This document shows, piece after piece, positions 36,720 to 48,170 of a DNA stretch of 64,000 bases (the stretch's first letter is position 1; every line of letters starts with the position of its first letter). Under the pieces are notes generated by a model. The model saw only the letters and a program-made list of their open reading frames with translations, was not told the DNA's origin and did no database searches. The position numbers and the translations under genes were made by a program. The DNA comes from Chrysopilus asiliformis (Eukaryota > Arthropoda > Insecta > Diptera > Rhagionidae), in contig OZ035962.1 of the NCBI GenBank assembly GCA_964034945.1, forward strand, positions 110,611,034-110,675,033. The letters are read 5' to 3'.

Positions 36720-39700
36720 ATTATTATGTTTTTCGTAGGCTTATCGGTCAGTGGATTGGAGTGAAATAAAAAAGTATGATTAGTATGATTCGCCATTTTA
36801 AAATAATTTGTAAATCTGTTCAGTCCAATAAATAATATATATTAAAATAATCGATATTTGTTTGTTTATAAGCCATCCTACATTACTTTATACACATAAC
36901 GATAATAAGAAATGTACTCACGGCCTGTTATCCATACCGAGAAAATTTAAAAGTCTGAAGAAGAAAATTTCATCCCGGCAAAGAAATTACAAGCAATACC
37001 TCAACTGTTACCTACCCAGGCTCATTTGGTGCTAAATGAATGTTTTTAAATTCGATTCGTTGGAAAAAGGAAGTTTTTTTTTATTTCTCCGGGCTTATAT
37101 TGAATGCATTTAATATTTTTAACGATAGTCATAAACATTTGAAGCAATTTCGAAGGGTTTTTCGTTTATATCCCCAAATTATGTTCGACTGGTGTGCTTG
37201 GTTAAATGCCAATTCCGTTCGTTTGCCATTAAAAAACGAACCCTTTCAGCTGGATATTTTCGACTTATTTGTCGAGCATAAAATTGTAAAAACCTTCTAG
37301 TCGTTACATTATTTATATTTACAATTCTCAGATATCGTCCGTAACATGTTCCACCTTATTACCACCAAACAAACCCATCTGTCATTTCCACACTTTACTA
37401 GCACAATTTGATATTCCTTTGTTATAAAAAGGAAATTCAGGAAAACCATTGGTAAAACGAAGAAGACGAAGACGAACGACCGAACCTTATATAGCCGCAT
37501 AAGCTTCCGGTTTTCTGCATAGCATGACTTCTAAGCCTCAAAATTTTCCCCATTCACAATAAATTTATATATTGGGTGAGCATACAAAATCCGCAGAGGA
37601 ACACCACCCAACGACCAAAAAATGACCTAAAAGGGAACCAGGCGAACCTTCCCAGTGCCAAAGACCAAACAATGTCATCTGTGTGTTTATGGCCGTCAAT
37701 AAAATCGAAATTTACACCACAAAAAACGGAACGCACAAATAAAAATAAGTAAAAAAAAAAGAAAAGAAGAAAAAACGATACGAATAAAACGACGACGGCC
37801 TTAAGAAGGGCCAGCCTACTTAAGGGCCTTTACTACATATTGTCATTTTAATCACTTACGACTTTTACGACTACCTACTACTGTGCAAGGCCAATATAAA
37901 CCGCTTAGCTGAAAAAAAAATCATAGTGAAATGAAGGGAAAACGGAAAACATATTTTATGTTTTCTCTTAAGAAGACACAGCAGCGACCCTTACACAGAA
38001 TTACACAGTATGGCAAATTCAATATGCGCCTAGCGTGGCGTATTGGGGCCTCATAATGGCGTACATAAACATAAAATTTGCGGTATTTAATTTGAAACGG
38101 AACTGGGATGGACACATTTTGTTTTCGTATCCGCCGAAAATTCTTTAATATCCTCTTCATACCTAATTTTCATAGCACATCGCAATGTAGAAGATAGTTG
38201 ATTTTTTTTTCAAATTTTCTACGACCGCAAGTAGGTACTAAAACCAAATATTTTGATCATAAAAAATTATAAAATTCGTTCAAAATGGGTTTTTTAACGT
38301 GTTAAAATGGGTTTTCTAACGTACATCAATAAAGCTTCACTATTATTTTAAAAACTCGAAAATTACGTATGAGACAAAATCATTTTCAGAAGACAGCGAA
38401 CCCGTCATCCTTCGGTACAATTGCGAAATTGCAGTTAACAGTGGACATTTACTAAAAAAAAACAAATACAAAAGAGCCTTATGTTTTGTAAAGCATGGGT
38501 CATTTGGGGGACATCTTTGAAAAAATGCGCCGCAGGCAAAAAAATGTAATTGACAGAAACCCCCATCCGAAGTAGCGGGTTTTTTGCATATTTAGTGAAC
38601 AATTTATCTGGCGTTTGATCAATTTTAACACTAAATAGAAAAATCCGGGACAAAAGTTTATTACGGGACAACATGCATAAATCCGAAACAGTCCCGGCCA
38701 TTTCAGGACACATGATCACCTGAATTGAATTTAATTCTAGCAAAAATTGTGTTGAAAAAAATGTTTACGTTGTGATAACAAAAATGGTTTTCAGTTGACT
38801 TTCAAATTATATTTCATGGACCATCTAAAGAATAATAAAGATGTTTCCACAATATTCAATGATTTTAGTACAGCATATTTTTTAGTTTGCTTTTTGTATA
38901 TAAATATTTTTCATTGCTCTTTCGGAAAATCACTTTTATTGCCCAGTTTCCCGGTGACTTTATATTTTCTACTTTTCTACTATAAACTTCCACTCTATAT
39001 ATATTTAAAAAATGCGATTTTCCGCCAAATACTGAATGGTTCTCGTGTTCACCATCCGCTGGATTCTTAATGCCACACAAGATCCCACAGCTTTAGATAC
39101 AGATTCATAGCAATGACTTTTTCTTCTGGAATGGGGGGGCGGCATTGTATTGCAACCATAGATGCTAGTGGATAATATTAAAGGGGATAAAAGCAAAACC
39201 ATCGTTTTCCTTCTTCCTTTTCAATATCACTTGACTTTTTTTCAGTTTGAAAAGCTAGAGTATGACTTCTGGGCTTATGATTTGGTCTCATAACTGCTTA
39301 TGCTTTTCATTAAATTCATGGCGAGCTTTTAATGTAAAACGGAATCCTTTCGAATTTTCCAACTTGATATTTTCTTATATTGCCAAGGGCGAATTGCCGA
39401 CTAGAATCAGTTGGCTGTATCTCAAATCTATATCTATTTATCCATATCTACATATACTGAAATATTTTTGAACAAAGTTTTTTTTTTAAGTATAGCAGTA
39501 GATAAGCAATGGAAACATTTCTATTTGTTAACTTACGTTCCGGGGTAGCACAAACTATTTTGCCAATGAATAATTCGTAGTTTGTGCAATGAGTTCTGTG
39601 AGTTCTTCCATAACTTTATGATGTCCGCTTTACCAAACAAAATATGATGCCATTGGAATAATTTAAATAACAATTCTCTTTGGTTTGATTCTTTCCGCAA

Positions 39701-40115
39701 GTCCCCCGGGCCGTCATCGTTACTTATCCACAGAAAATCTCCCTTTTTCATAAAGAAATGACCCTTTTAGGTAAATTAAAAGTTTTTTCCATTGGATTTT
39801 TTTTTTGCTTGGATTATTGTTTGCTGAGATTTTCGCATAAAATGGTTTTCCAAAGGCAACCCTTCAATAAGCAAAGAAGACTTTTTTGGTTGGAAAGTAT
39901 CGGTACTTAATTAAGCCGACATTCATTTATTTTATTTATCACTCTTGTTTTCTTTCCGGAATTTGAAAAAGTTTTTCACGAAGAATCAGTCAATATTTGA
40001 ACACTCAACTTTTAAGTGCTTTTAAAACTCAGCTTTTACAACAAAAAAAAAATAAGCAGTTAATAAAACGAATTAATAGAGAAATGATCCAGTGATTTTG
40101 TTTTGTTTTATATTA
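36720..40115. other. AT-rich intergenic DNA with one old repeat
   Basis: No gene recognised. 38520-38710 is a diverged relative of 28560-28730 (TGCGCCGCAGGC, TTTGATCAATTTTAA, CGGGACAACATGCATAAATC). A short tandem pair AAAATGGGTTTTYTAACGT lies at 38283-38325. Confidence 0.5.
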
Positions 40116-40270
40116 GCTGCGTTCCCGATCCATGAAAAACCTACTGCGGAGTACTGCGGAACGCTCGCATCTACACATCCTCTCATTCCGAATCTTAGGA
40201 TTTGCTTGCAATCATCCAAAATTACTGGCAAGTACTGCGCAGTAGTTTTTACATGGGTCGAGAACGCAGC
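40116..40270. mobile_element. 155-bp palindromic MITE
   Basis: Ends GCTGCGTTCCCGATCCATGA and, inverted, GCTGCGTTCTCGACCCATGT; the match continues imperfectly through CTACTGCGSAGTACT, about 45 bp in all. Flanked by TATTA (40111-40115) and TATTG (40271-40275). Confidence 0.75.
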
Positions 40271-40275
40271 TATTG

Positions 40276-40455
40276 TTGCAGAATTGGAATCATAAAAGGC
40301 CATAGTGGGATAAGAAAACAAAAAGTGCCGCCCAGAGATATAACCTTGAAGCTTGACACCATTACAATAAATAATTTCCCAAAATCATAGTCCAAAAAAT
40401 GGGTGGTATGGGAGAAAAAAATAAAATATATATTTAAAAAAGAATTTATATATTT
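40276..40455. other. Spacer
   Basis: Short AT-rich stretch, nothing recognised. Confidence 0.5.
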
Positions 40456-41270
40456 TGATTAAATATATAATCCGAGGAATGTCTGTCTGTCTATCTGTCT
40501 GTCTGTCTGCACAAACGATCTCGAAAAACCGCCTAACGATTTTCACGAAACTTGGTGGTTAGGGATTTTCGGAGACAAGGAATCGATCTAGATAGGTCTC
40601 ACCTCTGAGAAAATTTCACTCGATACCCCTCGCCTGGTATCTTCGAATTGGGTGATCCGATCTTAATGAAACTTTACAGTATTACTAAGGGGGCTAAGGG
40701 CTTTCGATTTTTCCACCACAAACCTGACTTTTCCCTCCGTTCGATACCCCTCGCCTGGTATTTTCTAAAATAAGTGAATTTTCAACCACCTATTATGGTA
40801 CTTTTTTCGATGCGCCGCAGGCGAAAGAAGAAGTTGCGCCGCAGGTGATTTTTTTGGAAAAAAATGAAGGAAAACACGATGAAGGTAGAAATTTATGGAG
40901 AAACTCCGTCACAGACAAAAATTTTTGGTTTCAAGACTAAATCGAATAATGCCTAAATCCGGTACTGTTCCGGCGAATGTAAGGATAACGTGAATATCCT
41001 TCCTCCTATTTTTTTCTCGGAAAAAATTGGCATGAGGGGGTTTTTAGGGGATTAAAGGTCCTATAAGCATGATACGAATATCCTGTTTTCGAGTAAATTA
41101 ATATCAAAGGGATTTTCTATGTCGCTAATCCTGTATCTGACAATAGAATTTGAAAGTTCGAAACGGAAGGTCCTGTAGTGATAACAAAAGTATCCTTTCT
41201 TTCATTTTTTTTCTAGAGGAAATTATCAGAGGGGGTTTTTGGATCGGGAATTTCCAATCTTAGTAAATTA
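40456..41270 (+). repeat. R3 copy 2 followed by R4-type units
   Basis: R3 head CGAGGAATGTCTGTCTG at 40474, then the CAAGGAATCGATCTAGATA and CTCGCCTGGTATCTTCG segments. Two TGCGCCGCAGG words follow at 40811 and 40835. From 40978 on, R4-like GTAAGGATAACGTGAATATC and GAAACGGAAGGTCCTGTAGT units appear. Head and units together look like one decayed composite. Confidence 0.6.
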
Positions 41271-41599
41271 ACTATAAAGATGACGTGAATCTACCTTTTT
41301 CTCCAAAAAAAAATCAGCAAAAGAAGGTCTAATTTTTATGAAAAATTTGTAATCCCCACGATTCAAAATTTGAGAACTTCTATATAAAAGCATCATTTTC
41401 TGTGGTTTTTTCAATTTGGGGCTTCCTGTATTTTCAAAAAAAAATTACATTCGCCTAAAAAAGTTAAAATCGAATTACAATATAGTAAAACCAAAGTACC
41501 AATATTTAATTCAATTAGTAAAAAGGGTATTACCGCCCTTCGTTTTAGAAAAAATGCAAAAAAAAACTATATAGATAGAATGACAAATAGGAAAAGAAC

Positions 41600-42046
41600 T
41601 CAACAATTTCTGTCAGTGGATATTTGAAAATGTTGTTGTTTATTTGAACAGTAGTAAAAACAAATTGCGATGGTAGATTGAATTATATTTTTTTTTTCTT
41701 TTCCTCGACAAATTGACAACTGTGCGAGATATTTATTCAATTGGCATTTCGTTTTACAATAAATATCCCTAATCAGCTTTCTGGTTTCATCGGGTGCGCC
41801 TGTCAATTGCAATAAGTCTGGAATTCCACTCAATAAATATTTAGACATCTTGTTCGGAATTTTATTGAAATTTCCCGGAGGTGTACAGATGGAATACATC
41901 GAAAAAAAAAGACTTACAGCATCAGATATTTGGGAACAATGAAATCCAACATTGATCGCCTGGGGGCAGGGTAAATCATCCGAGTAGCCAGCCAGATAGA
42001 TATTGAGAGATAGGAAAAAAGAAAACAATATTGAAGGGAAATCCAA
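41600..42046 (-). CDS. Candidate secreted small protein exon (unrecognised)
   Basis: Longest open frame of the window outside identified repeats: 148 codons from a TTG at 42046, with no in-frame ATG near the front. It may therefore be the body of an exon entered at the acceptor-like AG at 42060-42059. Residues 4-20 are hydrophobic (ILFSFFLSLNIYLAG), signal-peptide-like. Cysteines follow in LPCPQ, FHCSQ, SICTP, IYCKTKC and SICRGK, as in secreted cysteine-bonded proteins. A consensus donor GTAAGT lies at 41917-41912; a 69-nt in-frame intron ending AACAAG would remove 23 residues. The tail after RGKEKK looks non-coding. I do not recognise the family. Chance remains a real possibility. Confidence 0.28.
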   Translation of the reverse strand: MDFPSILFSFFLSLNIYLAGYSDDLPCPQAINVGFHCSQISDAVSLFFSMYSICTPPGNFNKIPNKMSKYLLSGIPDLLQLTGAPDETRKLIRDIYCKTKCQLNKYLAQLSICRGKEKKNIIQSTIAICFYYCSNKQQHFQISTDRNC

Positions 42047-43088
42047 ACAGAGGAAATTCTGTTTTAATTAAATTTTCCGCGCTATTTTCACTCTTTGTGT
42101 TAGCAATCCGTCTGGAAGGGAAAAAAATGGATCTTCATGGATATAACTATGTACAGTACATGATTCCTAGACGCTTCTGCCGATGACGATGATGGTGACG
42201 ATACTCTATTCCACCTGATTGATGAAATCGCTACCGAACTTACTGACTTCGGGCGATGATGTTTTTGGCTCTTTTTTTTTAGGGGGGAAAAATCATCACC
42301 CCCTTCGGAAATTTCTTTTCCAACCCCCAATTCGCCTTAATTTTTGTTATTGCACGGGAAGGCAAAGAATGTGAAAAACTAAGCATCTAAAAATCCATCA
42401 AAAGCAATCAAGCAGATCCAGTGAAGAATCTAAGGATCCATGATTTTGTTGTCCTTATGAACTGTGCTCCTTTGCAATCTGTCTATACAGTACTCCTTAT
42501 TCCATGCACATTACATCAAACTATATACAATTCATTTCTCCCATTTATCCTTGTTGTATAGTTGGGAGGGATCCGGCATTCGAATTTCTGGTGGTGCTGC
42601 CATCATCATCATCGCTTCTACTGCCGGTACCAAATGATTCAATAGCTTCGGGATATAACCACGGAAGCACGTACGGGTTTGATGATTTTAATGAGCAGTT
42701 TTGTGAGATGCCATTTTCATCAAGCAATGGATGCGGAAGAAGGTACAAATTGGCAAATTACAGCGATATGCTACTGACAACCAGAGATAATATAGCTGAG
42801 AAAAAATGAAACAAAACAAGATAAAAAAAAGGGTATGTATACACACAGTTTCGAAACTAACTCTAAAGACCGCCCCTGGTGAATTCTGTGTGAATCCTGG
42901 AAAATTCACTAACGAAATTTGATTAAATCGAATGGCAGCAGATGTTAATGTTTTCGATCCGTTCGATATTAACATGGGAAAAAAAATTTCCATACCCATC
43001 AAACATTTTCCTCGTTACACAGAAACAATATAAACATCTAATACTAAATACAAAATTACAACAAGACTAGCTTGAATTGCGTTACTTA
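42047..43088. other. Mixed-composition DNA around the candidate exons
   Basis: Apart from the candidate exon at 42562-42742, nothing recognised. Slightly less AT-rich than the rest, which is why it is the best place to look for host exons. Trinucleotide GAT/ATC runs at 42182-42200 and 42601-42613. Confidence 0.4.
42562..42742 (+). CDS. Candidate internal exon (unrecognised)
   Basis: A pyrimidine-rich acceptor (TTTATCCTTGTTGTATAG) precedes, and AAGAAG|GTACAA follows, an open 181-bp segment. One frame reads GRDPAFEF, then a Ser/Leu/Pro run, then NDSIASGYNHGSTYGFDDFN and EQFCEMPFSSSNGCGRR. The composition is less AT-biased than the surroundings and protein-like, but the minus strand is also open and I cannot name a homologue. 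Confidence 0.2.
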
Positions 43089-43450
43089 GCGCGGTATTAC
43101 ACACGGCAACTTTCGGGCTTACTTAAGCCGATTTTTGGGAGAAACGACTGAGGAGGGAAAAGTTGCCACTCGAAATCATGGCTTATCGGCAGTTTGCATA
43201 CATGCAAAGCGAGTGAACCGGTTTGGGAAAAGTAGTTGGCAGAAATCATTTCCGTTCTGACCGTCAGCAGGTAAAGATCTTGGGAAGTATATGAGGAACA
43301 GCAATTTTAATGGTTTGAGTCCACACACACACATGTAAACTTGTGTAGCATATGCAAACAGGATTGGCTTATTTAAGCCACAAATGTAAGCACATTGGCT
43401 TATTAAGCCCAAAAGTTGCCGGCTTAAAAAAGCCAAGTGTAATACCGGAC
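43089..43450. mobile_element. PIF/Harbinger-type MITE, TTA duplication
   Basis: Terminal GCGCGGTATTACACACGGCA against inverted GTCCGGTATTACACTTGGCT: a shared CGGTATTACAC core near each end, with TTA at 43086-43088 and 43451-43453. Interior repeats of GGCTTAWTTAAGCC and GGCAACTTTYGGGCTTA lie on both sides. 362 bp, non-coding. Confidence 0.7.
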
Positions 43451-43453
43451 TTA

Positions 43454-44209
43454 CAATACTTGAATACCAACAAAATTGAACTTGATATTGGAGCTTTTTT
43501 CCCTAATATTGACTTTTCTTCTCCAATATCAAAAGAAATTCCGTTTCTCATTATTGCCGTTCGACTATCTGTAGTACGGCATTCGTTTTTCCTTGATTTT
43601 AGTTAGCGTATTTTATCAATTTCTTTGTTAAGGAATTACACAAAGCCTCGATTTCTTGACAGGTTCTAGACACTCATTATCTACTCTAGTCTATATAACA
43701 ATGGAATACCTTTAGTAATCTATATCAGCTTCATGTAGTTGTACGACATCTTTTGCAATTTTTTTTTTATTAAGCTCAACTCTGATATCAGTATTTTTCG
43801 CTTTGTCTGAATAATTTTTCTTTTTTCGTATCATTCTTTGTATGATTTTTTTTTTCGTGCAGAAGACTTTATCGAGAGTGTATATTTCAACAGGGAAATG
43901 CATTTGTTCAAACAGATAAGTAATGTTATACGATATAGGCGACTACAATGGCACAAAAAAAAACCAGACAAAGCCCATTAAATTCTGTAGGAGGAAATAA
44001 ACAAAGTTTGATTGACATCCATAAAAGTGAAAATAAAGCTACAAGTAAAATACATACAGAAACACATATTAAAGCGTAGTATTTAATGTATCTTGCCAAA
44101 AATTTAAAGGAATACATTTCACTCTCTATTGAGAGTAACACCTTTTAATGTTGTAAATCGTTAAAAACCAAGGCAAATTTTTACACCTAGCCGAAACGAA
44201 CCATGGATT
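43454..44209. other. AT-rich spacer
   Basis: No gene recognised. Confidence 0.55.
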
Positions 44210-44690
44210 CGACGATTTTTATGCCCCCGAGCTAACTTTTGAACCAGTTGGGGTTTCACTTTCGTTGTACCTGGATTGGAAAGGTAATTTGCTATAGTTC
44301 CATTGGGTGATGTGAATAAAAAAATAGCTTTTGCCAAAACTTATGTTTTTAGTCTGCATTATGTAGTCTGCATTAGCTAAAAAACATCAGTTTTAGCAAA
44401 AGCTATTTTTTTATTCACATCACCCATTGACACAAGCTCTTTTTTGGCGCTGACCTGCAGGGGGATGGTCAGCTGCCATTTTAGACGCAGTGGAAAAATC
44501 ACGACGAAAACTGCATGGAAAAATCATTGCGTCTAAGATGGCAGCTGACCATCTTCCTGCAGTTCCCCGCCAAAAAAGAGCTTATGTCCATGAAACTAGA
44601 GCAAATTACCTTCCCAATGCAGGTACAACGAATGTGAAACCCAAAAGTTAGTCAAGGGGCTTTTTTGTGCATCGTCCTTTGGCGAGCACG
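44210..44690. mobile_element. Nested-palindrome foldback element
   Basis: Outer imperfect arms 44210-44302 and 44584-44690 (CTAACTTTTG, GGGTTTCAC, CGTTGTACCTG, GGTAATTTGCT in inverted order) enclose two adjacent palindromes. Palindrome 1 (44303-44427) has arms GGGTGATGTGAATAAAAAAA plus about 15 further bases. Palindrome 2 (44434-44583) has arms AAGCTCTTTTTTGGCG... ATGGTCAGCTGCCAT...TTAGACGCA. No coding potential. A diverged arm is at 9488-9568. Confidence 0.75.
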
Positions 44691-44738
44691 AAATCTTAAG
44701 CTAGCCATAAATAACGAAAATCTACTGAAATAGTTTAA

Positions 44739-45347
44739 CACATTGACTGCCATGGCTATCATTTTTGATAGCCAATGAAAAATGGCACAAGTTTTATGAG
44801 AGGCCCCGGTTATTATTTTCGATAGCCAGCAGCGGCTTCATGCAACTTATTTTCGGTCGACCGATAAGGGAATCCTTTTTCACAAAAACTGATTAAACAG
44901 GCCGACACTCACTCTGGGGCACACGATATAAGAATCTTTTCTAATTAATTTGGAGTCGCTGAATCCGAATCTGGCCGTAGTTTAGCCGGATCAGCTCTTG
45001 TTTTTAAAATATGAAGAAAAAAAGAATTGTTGATTTCCATATTATAAATATTTAAACCAATTTATGAATCACCCTTCATATTTGAGAAACGAGAGTTGGT
45101 ACAGCCAAAATTCTACCAGATTCGGATTCAGCGATCCCAAATTACCCAGAAAATACTCTTATATCGTATGCACCAGAAAGAGTGTCGACCTGCGTAGTAA
45201 TTTTTGGTCATCTAAAGATTTCCTTCGACTACTCATAATATCGAAAATAAGTTACATACATTCATACATACACACATATATTCTACAGGTCTACATGTAT
45301 TGGCATTTGCTTTAAATATTTGCAAAATTTGTTCGGCAGTCAACGTG
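44739..45347. mobile_element. R6 TTAA-flanked element (piggyBac-like MITE)
   Basis: Ends CACATTGACTGCCATGG and, inverted, CACGTTGACTGCCG. TTAA on both sides (44735-44738, 45348-45351), the target of piggyBac (also Kolobok) elements. An internal inverted repeat, GTCGCTGAATCCGAATCTGG (44954-44973) against 45117-45135, resembles an R4 phrase. No transposase. Confidence 0.82.
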
Positions 45348-45351
45348 TTAA

Positions 45352-47219
45352 GCGGATTTTTCCCAAAAATCCACTCAATTCTACAAAAAATTTCAATCAA
45401 GTCGCGATAAAATTCAAAGTGCAATAAAAAATACAGTTTTCGAAAACAAATTTGCCTGCAGCAGTTTTTTTTTTTTTTTTTTTTTGATAAAAATTTTGGT
45501 TTTAAAAAAAGTTGACGCAATTAAGGTCTCATACAGAAAATTTGTGACTTATCCTTTTTCTTTAAACAAAATTCCTATAGCCCAAAAAAATACTTATAAG
45601 ATACACTTGTAGTAATAGATACTTGCCATCGGGACCCTGCCCAGGGAGGGGAGGGGGCGGGGGCAATAATGGCTGTAGAAGATATAAATTTTGGATTTAA
45701 AATCGCCGCCAGCCGGATGTAAATTTTAGATGGTTACAACAAATTCAAACCTGCGACTTCATAAATATAATTGACAACTGTGACGTCACAATTATCTTGT
45801 AAAATTATCGTCACAATTATCTTGTAAAAGTAATATATAAAAACTTTTACAAGCTAATTGACTAGACATTAAGGGTGGGTTTTAGCTTAAGAAAGGTGAC
45901 CACACGTCCCAAAACGTGTTGAACAGTCAACATGTTAAGGACAAATCAAATTTTATTTTCTAGATAAAATTTGTTATTTCCAATCAGCCAGCCTCTTACG
46001 CCCCCGCCACCCCCCCGCACATCTTCTCACAGATTGACGCCAAATAAATATGTATGGTCACCCTTATCATAAAGGCAATCATCTCGGGCGTCCCTCACCG
46101 CGGGTTCCCGCCTTAATTGCCATCTTGAGATTTTTGATAGTTCAGTGCGTCAGATCGGACCTCTCGAAGAACAAAAATGTGAATACGATTCTCTGGCTCT
46201 GGCAAATGTTAAGTCAATCTAAGGGTGTACTCGACCTCAAAATCTTCGAAATGCATTTTTTCAGTTAAAATTTTATATGCGGCGCATTTTTTTTTCATTT
46301 GGGCATAGTGTGGCGTTCAATAGACATACATTTCGATGTAATATATTATGCATTTAAACCGTTCTAGCAATAAAAAAAATCGTCAAAAATAGTGCATTTT
46401 AATTTTCCATTTTGATTCATTTCCCCAAACAAGAAAAGAAAATTATTATATTTTCTTGTTTCCATAGAACTTTTTTGCCGTTTTTCACATACTTTTTGTC
46501 ATAAAATAAAGTGACATTTTCTTTGTTCCGTAACTAATGTATTGCGAATCTTCAAAAGTATTTTACTCGTGTGTAGATAAAATAAAAAATAAAAATATAT
46601 ATAAGAAAAACTCTTAGTCACTCCCTTTCAATGACATCTTTGTGCACTTCGAAATTTAATATTTTCTTGTACAATTATGGCTCGTAAAAATATGATGCAC
46701 TTTTATGCTCCGATCGCATGAATCACAGTTCTTTGTGTAAACGTCGAAACATTTCCTTTGTGTAATTTTACATGAGTTGTAGTTCTCATATTTTTATTAC
46801 TTACCGAAAGTCCATATTTCTACTGTGTTTTCGCTGATGCAACCCATTCGCTCCTGTGATAATAAAGGATAATTAATCAATGTCAATGTGTCAGATTAAT
46901 ATTCAGTTTGTCCCGGCTTGTCTTGATGTCCTGTTTTGTACGTCTTTTTGCTGCTACACAGGAAATTTGATGGTGTGTGTTTATAAGTTATAACTTAAAT
47001 TTAACAAGTCCATAATGATGTACAGAAAGTTCTCTGGATAATTGAAAACTCTTTAGATATCCAGTTGTTCATAAAGTTGTCGGTAAGTTGAATCGATTTT
47101 AACATATTTTCAATTTTGTTTTTTGACAAAATTTTGGTTTTCTCTCATATTCTTTTTTACAATTTCATATGACTTCAGGTTCATAAAAAACGTCACACAT
47201 TTAAGAGGGAGTAAAATAT
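45352..47219. other. AT-rich spacer with small hairpin and R6 trace
   Basis: No gene recognised. A CTTGTAAAAGT / ACTTTTACAAG hairpin lies at about 45821-45856, next to a duplicated CACAATTATCTTGTAAAA. ACAGTCAACATGTTAA at 45924-45939 looks like a lone R6 end. Poly(T) at 45466-45485. Confidence 0.5.
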
Positions 47220-47490
47220 AAAATAATATTGTATAATACGAGCAATAATTGTATATGTTTTCATGTTTGTATGTAAGTTTTTTCTTGAAAACGGCTTTAT
47301 AGATTTTTACCTTTGGTTGCTTACAGTATTCAGGGACAAAAATGTGACTCTGCTAGGTCCCATTTTCAGGAAAATTCGCGAATATCGACTTTCCTTCTTT
47401 TCTCGGGGAAATTTACATTAGGGAATTTTTAAGGTCGTTAATCCCAAATACTAAGTTGGAATTTCAAAATCCGAAATGGAAGGTCTTTAA

Positions 47491-47529
47491 CACATTCACT
47501 GCCATGGGTCTCATATAAAAATGAGTTGG

Positions 47530-47564
<35 letters not shown>

Positions 47565-48072
47565 TCCTCTTTCACGCAAAAACGGCTGAGCCGATTGACT
47601 TGAAATTTGACATGAGTATCTGTGGTAGTACTGGTACCAACATAGGCATACGGAAAAGTATAGCAAGGGGTGGGGAGAGTAAGGGGAAGGGTAAAGTGAT
47701 TTCGAAACTTAGTTTTCCGTCTATGTTACCCTTTCGCGGGGAAACTACTGAACCGATTGGCCTGAAATTTGGCATAGATGTTCGTCGGGGGTCTAGACCC
47801 AATAATAAGTAGCCCGAGAGGTGGGGGGGGGGGGGGTAAGGGGAGGCGGTAAAGTGATTTCGAAACTTAGTTTTTGCGCTATGTCACCCTTTCGCGGGGG
47901 AACTACTGAACCGATTGGCCTGAAATTTAGCTTCAACATAGACCATAAAAAAAATTGAAAAAACTTAACCCGGAAACGACGGGTATGCAAGCTAGTTCTA
48001 CATATAATGTACGGGTCTACGTGTATTGGCATTTTCTTTAAACATTTGCAAAATTGGTTGGCCAGTCAACGT
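47491..48072. mobile_element. R6 copy 2, interrupted by a Helitron
   Basis: CACATTCACTGCCATGGG at the left after TTAA (47487-47490); CCAGTCAACGT before TTAA (48073-48076) at the right. The right part (GTCTACGTGTATTGGCATTT, CAAAATTGGTTGGCCAGTCA) matches 45292-45345. The middle is R2 copy 47511-47995. Confidence 0.82.
47511..47995 (+). mobile_element. R2 Helitron, two-unit form, nested in R6
   Basis: TCATATAAAAATGAGTTGG start, (GTCT)n tract, two internal units, hairpin ACCCG-GAAACGA-CGGGT and terminal GGTATGCAAGCTAG followed by T. The 5' neighbour is C rather than A. A G-run of about 14 lies at 47823-47836. Confidence 0.85.
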
Positions 48073-48170
48073 TTAAAGGACAACGCGAATATACTTTTTC
48101 CTATTGTTTCGTGAGAAATCTTTTCGTGAGGGGGTAACAAAAATTGGTTCTGAAAATCAAAAACTAGCGT

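Larger units (their letters stand above)
47220..48170 (+). repeat. R4-type element hosting R6
   Basis: R4 phrases run up to GAAATGGAAGGTCTTTAA (47473-47490) and resume as TTAAAGGACAACGCGAATAT (48073-48092). The intact R4 order elsewhere is GGAAGGTCCTGTAAGGATAACGCGAATATCC, so the R6 element sits exactly inside one unit. Confidence 0.75.
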
